Part shown: piece by piece, positions 11,089 to 24,379 of the stretch | Numbering within the stretch: position 1 is the stretch's first letter | Layout: each line of letters starts with the position of its first letter | Assembly (NCBI GenBank): GCA_026874595.1 | Contig: CM049322.1 | Location: forward strand, 6,869,900-6,933,899 | DNA: 64,000 bases | Direction of reading: 5' to 3' | Source of the DNA: Sipunculus nudus | Lineage: Eukaryota > Annelida > Sipuncula > Golfingiida > Sipunculidae | Position numbers and translations under genes: made by a program | Notes under the pieces: model-generated | Told to the model about the DNA's origin: nothing | Databases searched by the model: none | The model's input: only the letters and a program-made list of their open reading frames with translations

Positions 11089-13059
11089 TAGGTCCGTGGG
11101 ATCACAGAAGAGGTAGAACTTAGTTTTCTGTTAATCAAACTGTAATTGTGTCAAGCACTCTGTTATAAAGCATTAAAGCCATACACTCGAAAACTCGCGA
11201 GGGCTGCTCATATTTATTTTTTTTACTAATTAGTTGCTAGAATGTGTTATCCGTGAAGTCATAATTTTGGACTGATACGAATGGATTCTTAAAATGTACT
11301 GTGTTTCGTGAACGGCTCCTGTACAGCACCAGGAGTTGTATTTAGGACTTCGTGTTCCTCGGACTGAAGATACAGTTTTCAAGTTAAAGAATGCTGTTAA
11401 ATTAAATAAGGGTGTCTCTCTTGAACAGTTAAATGTAAATAGGACGAACCGTTTATATCTTTTACATATTTTAAATAATGATTTTGTTATTATTTATATT
11501 ATTCAGTACTTGGTGATTCCTGTTTGTGTTCATGTTGCGTGCCAAACACCGATGAAACTTTAGTCACACGTAACAATACTTAACTATTAATATACATTAT
11601 TTATCAAGATTTTACATGTTTATTATTTATATGCTGACGACAGAGCTGGTTGTACTGTGCATGCAATCCACACTGGCCGGATGTGGGATCAGATATTAAT
11701 TTGGGTAAATTTAGTGTAGGACAATTGAAAAAAAAAAATCAACAAACGAAAAACCAGATTATTGATTAAACAAAAAAAAAATGCTGAACCCTACTCCAGC
11801 TGCTGTGCAGTAGCTTTAAGATTTTTGGAATTTTGGAGCATCTAATTACAGATATTGAATATGCAATAAGTGGGTAACAGCATGATTGTGGTGTTGAGTA
11901 TAAGTTGTTGTAACCAATGCCTACGGTTCGAACTTTAAAGGATCCCATAGGCCAGATGCCTGTGGTCTTCTGACTAGACCTGTAGGTTGTAAGAAGCAGG
12001 CTCGAAGACCAATATTCTGCATAAATTCATCCAGTAACGTTAAAAAAAACATGACAGAAAATTATATATTTTTAGATATTTTACTCATAATGGGCTTCTT
12101 GACATTTCAGACTGGGATGAATTTCCCCTCAGGCAAAAATATCTGCAGATTTGAACTTAGTTTCTCTGTGCCTCAAAAAGTAATAAATATGTGGTAAACA
12201 GACACGGGATACATATGATGTTATTGAAAGAATCATTTTTGTCCATAAAGATATGAAGGATCAGCAACAATCATTAGATTATGGCAAATTTTAAATACAT
12301 GAGGTAAAGAAATTGAATTGGTACTAATATTGAAACGGGTTTTAATAATGACAAAAAAACCCAGAATTCTCTTAAATACAATATCCTGTGAGATTCAATG
12401 GATAGCTACAAAGTAGCTCTCCCACTTAACATTACTACTCCTTTTTTATCATTTAACTGAACACGCACGGCGCATATAAGGGTGCAGTTGATTAAAAAAT
12501 AAAACACTTCTTTAGCTGTATTTGAACAATGATAACCTCGAAGGCGTGTCGGGGTAATAGGTCACCCTGTATGATATCAAAACATAGCCACGCCAGTAAT
12601 GAAGAGAAAGATTTGAATACATTGACCGGAAATATGACACATTCTGATATACCAAGATGCTCATTAGATACAATAAATCACTGTATTATCTACTGTGATG
12701 TAAGCAACACGAACAGTGGATCAATCACTAGAGCTTAAATACTTTGCTGCGACCCTAAATGAGTATGAAAAAAAATCCATAAATTACTTACAGATGGTAC
12801 ATCAGTTTATGTTAAATCATGATTTGGCTATCAGAAATGAGGTTAAAGTTGATGATCATTAAACGTTTGTAAACAACGTAAAAGGTACCACCTCTCTATA
12901 TCCAAGAGACCCATAACCGTCTAAGATCTATAACCCCTGTTGTGATAAATGTACTTTCAGAGATCAATTGCACTTATTTACATCATTGATAATATCAGGG
13001 ATTAATACAGAATAAATAGCAACCGAGCTGATATAAAAATTACAGGTGTGAAGATATTG

Positions 13060-13530
13060 TCCAATAAGGTAGCTGCCTTACAAAATGCTAAAACTCGGAG
13101 CCTTCTATGTCGGTCTTCATGATTGCTCTTTCGGAATCATGAATGCATATCGATAATAATTGATAGGATTTTGCCTTTTGTATATAGAACCTTCTGTCTG
13201 AAAATAATTTTGTTAATCAGACCCTGTCTGTTTCAATAGAATCTCGAGTGGTAAAACCTGTGATCCGCCAAAACATATAAAATGTTCCATTCAAATCATT
13301 TTTAATGCTTACAGGTACCAGAATAAGATAATTCGATATGAGAGCATGGCACTGCCGTTTGTTTATCCCACCGATATATGTACAAAATTAGATTAAAAAT
13401 ATATCAACACACACTTGTTTAACATTAACTCCAATGACGGTTTTTATAGACTTGCTAACGTAGTAATGGAAACCGAGGCAAACAAATGATAACATTTTTT
13501 GTCGTATTGGAGTACAATGTTCAACTGCAT
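13060..13530 (+). repeat. Dispersed repeat R2, copy a
   Basis: It matches 20,090-20,560 in the same orientation. Shared blocks in order are tgatccgccaaaa/ttatccgccaaaa, ccattcaaatcat, taatgctta, agaataagat, agcatggcactgccgtttgt and gaggcaaacaa/aaggcaaacaa, then cgtattgg. A weaker third copy is at 26,900-27,275. No coding potential. It is probably a non-autonomous transposon. Confidence 0.65.
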
Positions 13531-13699
13531 GTCTCAGCCCGACGTTCTTGTAATACTTAGTTTGTGGGTACTAAAACCAGGAGGATTAAAGAATTGTCGT
13601 AGATATAGGAGAAAAGCCTCAAATGTTGTATATCCTGCATACCAAGTATGCTTTTAATATATCTTCATCATCGAACAATTCCCGACCATTTTTTTAAAT

Positions 13700-13985
13700 A
13701 TATTTATCATTTATTTTTGCACGCAATAAATATAAACATATGTTTCTGGACAATCAGTTGGTGATCCTATTCCACTATTTTCTGACATTTTCAACCCATA
13801 TGCTTTGTATATTATATGTACATATATTTTATATTGAGTATAATAATATTGATAAAATTTTCCTCGCGCTGATGTCGGTAAATTAATAAAATTATGTCTC
13901 AGTGGATATTTATTCACGGTTTTTCAATACTTCGTTAATGTTTATTTTGATTTTAATCATTTTAATGGTGCAGCAGTTAACGCAA
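13700..13985 (+). repeat. Dispersed repeat R1, copy b
   Basis: Partner of 1,735-2,015, with the same order of conserved blocks. It begins ~170 bases after R2 copy a, so R1 and R2 may be parts of one longer element. Confidence 0.5.
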
Positions 13986-15516
13986 GCTGTTTGATGGAAG
14001 ATTACCTGAAACTGAACCTACCACATTCGAACCTCGTCAAGGCTTAATATTAAACTTTATTCTACCAAGTAAAAGATTAAAATTTATTATACCCTTCACT
14101 ATAAACCTTGAGCCCAGAATCATTAAGGCATTCGGCTATCTTTGTTCACAATCACGATACGAAAAAAGTACCCTCATAAGGCCAAGGTTCTTACGTTGAA
14201 TATACTATTCGAATTATGTCGACGAGGAGGTATAGATACTTTTAATTCCTTCCTCATTCGATCTTTGCTTTATATAGTCATACTTCTCTTACAGACACAC
14301 TCTGAAATGTTTAAATATCTGGAGAATTAATGTAGATTCGTCGATTACTCTGTTAAATATCAAAGTAAAACCTCAACTATCGGCCGCCTGTCCTCAAAAC
14401 AAAGACCACTTTCCGAAGGTCATCATTCGTTTTTTTGCGCCTTATTTATGACCTCGCTTAGACGACTTTATTAAGGTGATTGCTATTTTGAGGTTTTATT
14501 TTAATAAATATGTATATAATAAGTCACAGGGAAGTTTTTTTTGTTTTGAGATACTGTAGATTGAAAAAAGAAATATCTTAGGCTTAAAATTTTGAAGTTT
14601 TCGTGTTATATTCGTACTTTAATTGAAATTCCTAAAACAAATAGAAAGGTAGGTTTATCGATGTCCACGTTTACGCAATTAACAAAGTATTATGTACAGC
14701 TTTCAGGGAAACGTTTACCACACGGTGGAGAGCAAACAACTTCCCACTCGGTCCACAGACACCATACACTCCAACTAGATTAGAGGAGGAAAAAATAAAC
14801 GGAGTTATGACGCTTAGCTGAGTTATAAAGACCTTGAACAATGGGAAAATACTCCCAAAATGCACAAAATCATGTATTTTTCAAATATATATCTTAGCTA
14901 AAGGTAATAATGACATAATTTAACATCGAACAACTACAACTTGTGCCCATCTGAATAATAGTGAATCAGATTCTTTCAGAGAATATAGGTCACAGTTATT
15001 TCAGGTTTCAGGAAGTTTTACAGTAAATTCCCTGGATGTTATTTAAATTAGAAGTTGCTTGGTTCAATTGTATCAAATCATTAAAATCTATCCCGAAGTT
15101 ACTCAATGTTCTTTCATATATATTGTAGAATATTGGTCACTAAATTTTGCTAAGAACCTCCCTGGCTGTACAGTTACATGTTTCAGAACCAACGGTTTCA
15201 ATTTTTTTTATTGACGCTATATTCAATGGTCTCATAAATAGAGAAGAATGCATAACAATCGAAAAATTGCTAGTATCGCCACCAGTATGCAGGAACTGAT
15301 GAAACAATTCATGATCAATATGCATGCAAAAAATATCATCCCCTGCTATTCAAACAATAATATTTGTATATTGCAAATTATATAATATTAAAAATTTGAA
15401 TTATGAACTTTTGTTCCCTTATGAATTTACTATGAAATATCATATCTACACCTGGAATTTAATTTACTTTTATTTTAATCATAAAAGTTTATTTTCTTAA
15501 ACATCGTACTTAATCG

Positions 15517-15518
<2 letters not shown>
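13986..15518. other. AT-rich non-coding stretch
   Basis: Nothing recognised. Short open frames on both strands (for example 14,142-14,330 and 14,592-14,783) show no family motifs. Confidence 0.5.

Positions 15519-15552
<34 letters not shown>
15519..15552. repeat. (AT)n microsatellite
   Basis: A TA dinucleotide run of about 34 bases. It is separated by ~108 bases from another run. Confidence 0.95.
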
Positions 15553-15555
<3 letters not shown>

Positions 15556-15656
15556 TGTGCGTCTGCGTCTGCGTGTTTGTACGTGAATCATCCCGACCAT
15601 TTCGGACAAATTAACGCCACTACATATATGTGTGCGTGTTCCGTATTTGCCAAAAT

Positions 15657-15659
<3 letters not shown>

Positions 15660-15711
<52 letters not shown>
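15660..15711. repeat. (AT)n microsatellite
   Basis: A TA dinucleotide run of about 52 bases. Confidence 0.95.
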
Positions 15712-15714
<3 letters not shown>

Positions 15715-17469
15715 GCCAACTTGACTTCACATAAGAAGCTTCAATTACAGGTGCTTAGGCATTTACAGATTAAAACCATTTTAATGCACAAATATTGTGA
15801 ACAATGTTTTTTTCCGACATCATGAAGAAATCATGTCATATGCCTCATTACTCAAAACACACAATGATTAAGTAGGAGGGCATTTGAGTTCACACATATG
15901 TGCATATTGTTAACTGCAGATATGACTGGTATTGGGACGAGAATGAGGCTTCTCACACCAAGAAAAACTCCACGGGCAGCAATGTTTAGGCGGCATTTTC
16001 ACCTGTGAAGGGAGAAGGACACCAACTTCATGACCCCAATAGAGATAACTGAAACATATAAAACCTTGAGGTGAGTATATGTGATATCATTGTTTTGTGT
16101 CCTTTTTCATGTGGGTGTGTTAGATTCATTCAGTTAACTGTGCCAGGTAGCAGTTCAGTCTTTGTTATCAGTAGTAAGGGAAGTAATGCATCTCCGAGGA
16201 TCACCAATATGACCTATTATTTTGAACTTTTTAAACCTAACTTACATAAGTATATTGTGACGGGACTAAGGTGGTATATCGGACGTGTGTACTACACAGG
16301 CGTGCAGGTGCACTGTAGTGCAGTCGGTCAGGCACCACTGCCACTACTGACAAATACAGGGTTGAGCGCTCCCTGTGGAAGGGACCAATTTATTGTTCCC
16401 GCCTTTTTTACGTCTATATATAGGGGTATAATAGGAACCTTCTTTTAGAGGGAAATAATTTTTTTATGGGGCCACACGTTTCCTAGGCAGTGGAACATGA
16501 CTTAGGTAGGGCAAGCTCGTCTCGTCTTTATGTTCTTGTAAATAATGTAAAATGTCACGTGAGCTGTGTAATAAATAACAATCAGTTCTGTTTAGAATGG
16601 GCCTTAAGCCCTGAAATATTAATATCTGTGTGTGAACAATGTTATTTCAAGGTGCCACAAGGCCAAAACTGTTATAACTGGCATTATGTCTGTTCCATTA
16701 TTCTAGTAAACCATGAAAACTTCGTAAAGCTGCTCTAAGGCAAATACTTTGTTCTATCTGTTACACTTTAGCCAGGTTTAAAAAAAGTATCTAAGTGTAA
16801 TTATCCCGACAACGTCTGCTAATTCGGCCTCTAAATGTATTTTTTTTCCCTTTGTCAGTGAAACAGAATTTTTCCGTAATTGTATATCTTCATTCTCCAG
16901 TATTCTTACATATCAGCGACCGGTGGACCCATCCCCCGAGGTACTTTTTTATTTCTGTAAATTAAGCATGAGCCGGTATTCCGGGATCATCCAGCCGAGA
17001 GAGGAATATTCTTTAAGAGCCACCCTTAAAAGTGTGATAAAGCCATGTACAATATTAGTGTAGCTCGGGTTTAATTCCTCTCGTTTTTGTTCTGTGTCAT
17101 TTTTTTATGTATGTCCAAAGACATTTCCTTTTTAATTAGCACCCTCACTGGAAGGTCTGCACGACTTAGTTAAGTGAATCATTATGTATATTCATTTATA
17201 CCAGTTTACATATATTCCTGTACATATGTTTCTGGTCACGTTTTGTGTCGAAGTAACATTTTCAGAATACTCAACTTTCGGTTTTGGAGTTTTGATTGGT
17301 GTGTTTTAAATCCGAGGTCTGGTTGTGTATTGATTTCCCTAGACAAAATTGTTCAAGCCCCAGGCTGTCGTGACAGTAACAATATATATAAATATTATTT
17401 ATTTATCTATTTTGCAATTTCCACGATAAGCATGCACACCCATCTCTCTTGGTAAATTCAGAAATATAC
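15712..17469. other. Non-coding stretch with one unrecognised 125-codon frame
   Basis: An open frame at 16,071-16,448 (125 codons, plus strand) covers a less AT-rich patch (16,260-16,400) ending beside tctatatatagg (~16,415). Its translation shows no motif I recognise and composition is not clearly coding. The last part, from about 17,180, could be the 5' end of the CR1-like element starting at 17,470, but this could not be shown. Confidence 0.35.
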
Positions 17470-18700
17470 TCTGATCAGCAACTGCACTGGATCCCCCGAT
17501 GCAATGGTCGATGCTTTTAATAAAGGACTTGTATCCATTTGGAATATTCATGACCATTTTATCACTAAATCATCATAAAGAGAGCCTACTGTTCTTGGTA
17601 CACGTAGGACCTGCACCAAATTAAGCACGTTTAGCTTAAGTGTAGGTGGCGAGTATCAGAGCCGGCCATTAATAATGAGAAAAATATAAATCAATGTGTA
17701 ATCATCACTCTTCTCCCCAGACACGCCAAATCATCCTACTATTCAAACAAAACGATGAAGTGTAATTATGTAATGGAAAGGAATATACTGAGTAACAAAG
17801 CAACTTATAGGGAAAGCAGTAATCTGCCTCTACCTATGGTCCATCCAGAGAACTTGCACAAAGGTTCAGTGAAATTTTTATACAAAAGTTACATGCTATC
17901 AACAGTGATATACAGCCTACTTCTAATCACAACGTGACATCTCAGAATTTATCCACCCTATATGTAGCTTTGTATCTGCTACACATGATACATAACATAA
18001 TCCGCAAATACCCAGGCAAATCTTGCGATCCAAATCCTGTTCCTAATTGGTTGATACAGATATATTAAAATGAATCCTCTTATTACAAAGACTATCAATA
18101 TGTCCCTGGAAAAAAGCTATTTTCCTGCATATTATAAAGGTGTTCATATCAGACCCTTTATAAAGAAGCCAGACCATGATCCTGATGTACTAAACCACTG
18201 TAGACTAGTGCCCGACCTTCATATTTTATCTATGATCCTAGAAGAAGTTGTGGATTCTCGTATTGTACGGCATATATGAACCAATAATCTTCATGGTTCG
18301 TTCAATCAGCCTATAAGAAATACCACTCAGTAGTATGCCAGTATAAGGGTACAAACTGATTTGTCAGCTGTTTTTCACACGATTGATCAAAAAGCCACTG
18401 CTTTACGTCACAGACATGATTTTGGTATTTCAGGGGTACCACGAGCATGGCTGACTAATACCTCGCTGAAAAATATTAAATTGTCTGTGCTGGTGATGAA
18501 CAGTCTCAACTTATAGTGAAGAAGTATGGCTTACCCCAAGGGTCAGTTTTCGGCCCTAAGTGCCATATCATATACCTAAAACAATTTGGTGATATAATCA
18601 GGAACCATGGCTTACAATATCATTTTTACCCAGATGATACACAAGTACACCTTCCAATATAAACCGAATGGTAGTGCATTCAACCAGAAAATGTATCTTT
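17470..18700 (+). pseudogene. CR1-like non-LTR retrotransposon remnant (end of EN, RT)
   Basis: This is a decayed ORF2 of a CR1/Jockey-group LINE. The linker after the endonuclease reads DAMVDAFNKGLVSIWNIHDH (17,498-17,557), matching the conserved region with the DKHAP motif. The pre-RT block is KYPGKSCDPNPVPNWLIQ (18,007-18,060). The RT starts at NPLITKTINMSLEKSYFP (18,073) and continues with HIRPFIKKPDHDPDVLNHCR, LHILSMILEEVVDSRI (to 18,270), VQTDLSAVFHTID, DFGISGVPRAWL and YPDDTQVHL-type residues. The catalytic FYADD box reads FYPDD here (~18,625-18,640). A 69-codon open frame covers only 18,070-18,279 and the rest is broken by stops and frameshifts. Sequence after ~18,700 no longer aligns, so the element is truncated before the end of RT. 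No 5' end or ORF1 was identified. Confidence 0.88.
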
Positions 18701-19529
18701 CTTAAATAATTGCTTGCTAGAGAATAAATAAGTATAAGGGTAAGGAATAATGAAAACTGTTGAATTTTCCAGCTGTTGAATTCTATTTATTTTTCAGTGT
18801 TTCACGCAAAGAAATGATTTTGTACATTGTTTGCAAGAGCAACAGGAACCACATGAAAATTAGGCTCTTGTAAAATCATGTAAACAGCATGACCAAAGTA
18901 TACATGCCCCCCCCCCCTTAAATCACTGAATTACTTCTTCTTGATCTTCCTTCAGCTTGCATCAAATGATTGCCTATGATTGTGCCAAGTAATTTCAAAT
19001 ATACCTTTCTCGTCAAACATATCAAAAACATATAAACATTCTCTAGTGTTTTGATTTTTCTTTCAAGGATAAGTCTAATTGACGTGAGAAACTGGATTGC
19101 GGAAATCAGATGAAGAATTGAATCTAGGTCGATCGGTTTGTCCTCCCTCCACGATATTCCATACCATTCTTTGTTACTAACAGTTGTACCTTGTTTAACA
19201 AAGATTAATAAACACAGATTTCGCTTACAAAATGTATCGCAATACGGACATATAACAATGGAAACAACCAAACTTTACCAATAACACAAGTACGATCACT
19301 GTTATAACAATTACACTAAATGTAAAGATGTAAAGATATTTCAGTAGTACTCATAGTCCTCGCTCCCTGCCACACACAATAAAAAAACAAAACACGTGAC
19401 AGTTTCTAAATATCGACTCCTGTTGAGTCAGGCTGCGGCAACGATGCACCAAATTTTCATCATTAATAAAGTTTACTCAGGTATTTATTAAATATTTCAT
19501 AATTATTATATCATCTTTGTAAGCGAATA
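18701..19529. other. Non-coding stretch with an unrecognised minus-strand frame
   Basis: It contains an 11-base C run at 18,907-18,917 and a 117-codon minus-strand open frame (19,271-18,918). The frame starts with an MVVSIVICPYCDTFCKRNLC segment and shows no family I recognise. The cysteines could suggest a small zinc-binding fold but no spacing pattern is completed. It is most likely a chance frame. Confidence 0.35.
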
Positions 19530-19740
19530 TCATTGAGTGCTAATCTTTATGTGTAAAATTGTCTAAAATTGTTCAAATTTTGTGTTCAAGTGTTATTCTT
19601 ATATGTTATATAAATGATACAAACGTGACAAGAAAAATATTTACAATACGGTGAAATTGTCTCCAGTACAACAGAAACGACATCTAGAGTAAAATAACTC
19701 TTATCTTTCTCCCTTTATTATTTCTGAATATTTTTAAAAT
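19530..19740 (+). repeat. Dispersed repeat R3, copy a
   Basis: It matches 22,500-22,715 in order: gtctaaaatt, then aagaaaaatatttacaat against aggaagatacttgcaata, then taacagaaacga/caacagaaacga, then a ctctca/cttatctttctccctttatt block. No coding potential. Boundaries are uncertain. Confidence 0.4.
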
Positions 19741-20089
19741 AAGATATTGTTTGCATCATACGAACGTAAAATGTATTGTTATATTATCTTACTGCAATAC
19801 ACATTATTTACCTTTCGGCTCCCTAATTTGCAAGTCAAATTAATATCACTCAAATCTAAGAAAATACATCAAAAGCAAACTTTAGTAGTATTTCTAGCAT
19901 ATACAAGAAAATTTTGTAATTGTGTTATACTAGATTGAAAGTTGCCACGACCACTTAAAAATATGAGGAAACAAATCACATTATTTTGTGCTTAATGTAA
20001 GTTGTTTTTGTTATTCCCGCTAAATTGTTTGAAAAGAATCATGTTTCACGATGCATCATTGAATGTTTAAAAAGAACAAATTATCTGTA
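19741..20089. other. AT-rich spacer
   Basis: Nothing recognised. A 63-codon frame at 19,747-19,938 is unremarkable. Confidence 0.5.
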
Positions 20090-20560
20090 TGGATTCCAAA
20101 TATCCTAAAGAGACAAGTGCCTTCCGTATAAGTCGTAGTATTTATACTTTACGTTTTGATAATTATAGAACAAAAAAATTACCTCTACTGTTTCTAATCT
20201 TTGTAAAGCTAAACCAAGCATCTGCCTCATAATACTCTCTGAAAAGATATGTAGATCAAATTAATTGATTCTGGAGCGCAAACCCTGTTATCCGCCAAAA
20301 TAAAAAAAAATCCATTCAAATCATGTGTAATGCTTACTTCTATCAGAATAAGATTCTTCCTAATGGAAGCATGGCACTGCCGTTTGTTTCATCTCACCAA
20401 TATTTGTCTAAAGTTAGATTCAGTTTTTAGCAACTCACACAAGTTAAACATGCAATATACTTATGGTATTTTACCGCTACGTAATATTCGAAACCAAGGC
20501 AAACAACTATAACAAGTTTAGGCGTATTGGCGTCAAGCAGACTTAGTGCACTTTAATTTT
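20090..20560 (+). repeat. Dispersed repeat R2, copy b
   Basis: Partner of 13,060-13,530, sharing the agcatggcactgccgtttgt block exactly. The upstream part also shares ctctctgaaaag and tagatcaa with the weaker copy at 26,900. Confidence 0.65.
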
Positions 20561-22499
20561 TTCAACATTCCTGATTCGTGTAAATAAATTTCGACAAAAG
20601 CATATCTGTGTGATCCATATAGTGGATAGATTTATGTTTGTAGGCACGTACTTTTTTACGGTCTTGCATCTAAAGACTTCTTTTGTCAAACTTTAGATTC
20701 CTTTTTGTCCAACTTTAGAACCAGATGCATAAGATATATCAGTACCACACGTATCATCACCGTTATCCACCAAAAAAAAAAACACCTATGACGTGTTGAA
20801 CAGACAGGATTAATACTAATCATTCTAAGAGTTCTAATTATAATATAAACGGCTTGTATAATGAACGATGGCCTATTTTGTCAAGCGAAATGTATAAATC
20901 TAATTCCGTACAATTTTTAAGATTTTTTTTGCATTTTGAATAAATTCAATTAATTTTATTAAAAATTAAAATAATATCTGCTTTATCCATAATTTATATT
21001 TATTATTGACCCTGATATACCTAGTATATGTTTCTATATTCAATAGAATCAATGGCTGAAACATGGAACAAATATAATTCAGTGTGACCATAGAACTGTG
21101 ACGTGATTATAACCTTGATATTGCACGTTTGGGTTAGGAGGGTATATCCCCATAGTTGTTTTTTTATGCCTAATAATGTATCGATGTGAGCATGGAAACG
21201 TAGGCTCAGGGAACCCAGGTTTTTTACTTGGTTTCAGTTCAGTCGTAATTGTATGAGAAATGCTTTTTGTCAGATTCGTCAGTGCTAGTCAAGAAGGTTT
21301 CCTGTTATAAGATTGTTTACTGTTGACTTCAAAGGGAACCCACCTGCAGACAGTATTTATTTACCCTTTGGTCTCCCCAACCGTTGCCATTTTATATTCA
21401 TGCATAGAACAAAAGGTCTCATAATATTGTAAGCCACTTGGCCAAGACCGGTCAGAGCGCTAGATGAGGGCGATGTGCGGACTTTCGGTCAAGAGGGTGG
21501 TCTTGTCAGTGGTCTGATCAGCAGTTCGATGATTTCCTTAAGGTATTGACGTCACAGTCTGTTGGTGGCAAACGTGATCTTGCTAAAAAACTTGTGAGTT
21601 ATGTTTACATAATGACTTGTAACTAGATTATGTAAATCAATCTTGATGGAAGGCAGCGATCAGACTAGAGGACAAGTAATACGCTGGTCGTAGGGTTAGG
21701 TACAGCATATTATCGTGTGGGGTGACATAGTCGGGTATAGATTACTGGATATAACCAGGGTGATACTACAGTGACAATGTCTAGGTAATACTAAGTTAGC
21801 GGTGTGAGCCTACCTCTCAGAGATTCAGAGAAGCGACAGTTCGAGAGTAGAGACTGTCGAGCCATTGATTTGTTCAACGGCGAGAAGCGCTTGTATATCG
21901 TGTATATAGTGGTACACCACCAGGAGTATATTCCTACGTCAAATGCGCGACGATCATGTGATCAGCAGCCATATATCCAGGTGATATTCTTTGTACAGTG
22001 CTTTCAGGATTTCGCGATATAAGGGCAAAACTTATGCCGTGGATGTGGGACGCCTCTCCTGAGAATCGTATGTTCCTTTACTTTATACACGTACTATTGC
22101 TTATGTTATGCATGTTTTCACACCTTGTTGGGTTACGCATGAGCTTAAGCCAGGTTAATCTGCCGTTTAAAGAACCTGGAGGGTCCATTTCTTTATTTCA
22201 GTTATCAGATCTATTGGTTGGAGCGGGAGCTCAGATTAAAAAAAAATATAAATTACTGCAAGATCAATTTTACCTTCTAATACAAATCGTTTATTTTTTC
22301 TCCCTATCATACACAAAAAAATGTCAACTGGTATTTCTTAATTATGAATACTTGCACACTCTGTTAAAACATGACAGAGGTGTGCGGTTGTGGTAAAATG
22401 AAATCACAAGATTTATAAATAAATAAAGGCGTTATTCATAGATTAATTGAATTTAGACATTATATAAACATTTCATTATCATTACATTATCATTAACTG
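20561..22499. other. Non-coding stretch with a less AT-rich island
   Basis: Around 21,420-22,150 the base composition is more balanced than the surroundings. Two overlapping plus-strand frames (21,804-22,022 and 21,998-22,396, the latter 132 codons with a hydrophobic stretch near FLYFIHVLLLMLCMF) run through it. No family is recognised. It could be an untranslated or LTR part of an element whose coding region is absent. Confidence 0.35.
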
Positions 22500-22715
22500 T
22501 TAATTATTATGTCTAAAATTTTATAAAATCGTTCAATATTAAATTTCATGTGCCATGCTGATTATTTGCATACGCGAGTTGTAATATATATCAGCTTTCT
22601 TTATACTGTGGGTTTTTATAAAAACAAATACAAGGAAGATACTTGCAATAATCTTAAAGTGTTTTAAGTATAACAGAAACGATTTAGGTGTAAACTCTCA
22701 TATATCTCTCTTTAA
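22500..22715 (+). repeat. Dispersed repeat R3, copy b
   Basis: Partner of 19,530-19,740 (see that entry for the shared blocks). Confidence 0.4.
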
Positions 22716-24379
22716 TGGTTTGACCTAAATGCTAATTTGGGCATCCCGAATTTTAAATTCAGATTTGTTAATTATTTTTGTTAGAGGTTACCGAATATGT
22801 TTCGCTATCTTAACTAAGTATATGTAAATCTGCAGAATATCATTTCGGTTTCGGAGCAGAGGGGTTATTTTTCTTTGATTTAATACCGTGTGATCTCGAG
22901 CAGGTTTATCCGCCACGCGGTTTACGATGATATAGGTTATGAAATACTCAACAACTCAATATAAGTGTTGGATATTGCAAACCTGAAAATAATTTTCTAC
23001 AGCCATGAGAAACGCTTGAATGAGCATGGGAATTTATCTTCCCAAGCTGACCATGATCACGCTATCCTTGAAAATTTGTATCAAACCTTGAAAAAAATTA
23101 TGTGACCTCACAGAGACGATGTGTATGAGGATGCTTGAAATGGATATGCACCTTAGGAATTGGTCGTTGATAATCAACGAAAGCCTAGTTGGTGGAGCGT
23201 GTGGACATGGATCTGACACGAGGGCAAAATGAGGTCTCTTGCCAAATATAAACTGCCAGTTATAGGCCCAGATTCACATGCCATTGCTGCCTGCCATGGC
23301 CCATTACAAAGAAAGTTGCGTGCATCCCCTTGCTTTTCGCTGAATTCAACAATTGCAATGGATAGTTAAGCAAAGCTTATGTCTCAAGTCTGTAATAGCT
23401 TTGAACATGCCGAGAATTGAATAACTGCGTTCATAGCTCGTATTACATTTTTGTCATTTGTTAATTATGGATACATATTTTAAACTGAAAGGAACATTTC
23501 CAAGAATTCTAGAAATATTCTTAATAGTGTAGCACACGTGACCGATCAGACTCGCATTATGTACAGTTAATTACCTTGAGTACAAATAACACACATTATT
23601 ATAGATTATTATGATATTTTAACCGCTCAATTGTTTTAACATTTGATAAATTTTTCTTAACAATGTCATGCAGTCCAGGTTGATTAAAATGTCCTATACA
23701 AGAATCCCATTTATTTTTCTTTTTCATATATCTACCTTTTACCTTACCCTGTATTGAACTGTCACTTAATGAATTTATGTTACGGTATTAAAGAGGCTTG
23801 ATAAAAAGGCTGTTTAGTCTCATCACGTTAGAGATGAATCCGTATGGTGTAATGTTTGAAAATATAGTCCGCTCATCTTTCTATACTTACGAACAATTAA
23901 AAGATCTGCAATTTCCGTTCTCTTTTGGATTGCCAAAATCTAAATTTTAAGTTAGAAAAGCTTCATATTCATAAAGAAATTGAAAGAGCAGGGAACCCAG
24001 GTACAGCATTTTGAACAAAAAAAAAATAACTTTCACCAACTGGACTCTAAAGTTTAAGCTAACCAGACAGAGAGTACAGTAGAATATGAAAATTATAGAC
24101 GAAGTATTTTTTTCCAATTTTTTTTTTTTGATTGTGTTAAAGAAGGCAACATAATTTGATCTAGGGTTCATTGGTATAAGAACGGCTAACGGAAAAATTT
24201 GAAAAAAAATGAATTAAAAGAAGTCACAATCAGAAGGCTATTGATAAATAAAGAGAGGAAAACTGATCAAAACGATGTAATTAATGAACACGAATGACTT
24301 GTAGGCATTTCCTATCTCTTCCTAACATCCAAAGTTTAACAGAATGAGATAAGGTGAGCTTTGACGGAAAGAAAACAAG
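22716..24379. other. AT-rich non-coding stretch
   Basis: No recognisable gene. The last few hundred bases may be the disrupted 5' half of the LINE beginning at 24,380, but no endonuclease motif was found. Confidence 0.45.

Larger units (their letters stand above)
10501..13059. other. AT-rich non-coding stretch
   Basis: No recognisable gene. It contains the hairpin at 10,836-10,895, a 15-base G run at 11,074-11,088, and short open frames (for example 11,336-11,563 and 12,529-12,738) that resemble no family I know. The left part may hold the untranslated 3' end of the gypsy element. Confidence 0.5.

Noticed and set aside
15475-15825. Open frames on both strands with long Ile-Tyr or Tyr-Ile repeats
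   Set aside because: They are translations of (AT)n microsatellites. The same applies near 26,242, 40,336, 40,397, 51,221, 53,084, 55,865, 61,131, 61,912 and 62,074.
16071-16448. 125-codon plus-strand frame as a gene
   Set aside because: No recognisable domain and no clear coding composition. A frame of this length is expected a few times by chance in 64 kb.
18918-19271. 117-codon minus-strand frame with several cysteines as a zinc-finger gene
   Set aside because: No complete zinc-finger spacing, no family match, and composition like the surrounding DNA. Mentioned only as an unrecognised frame.
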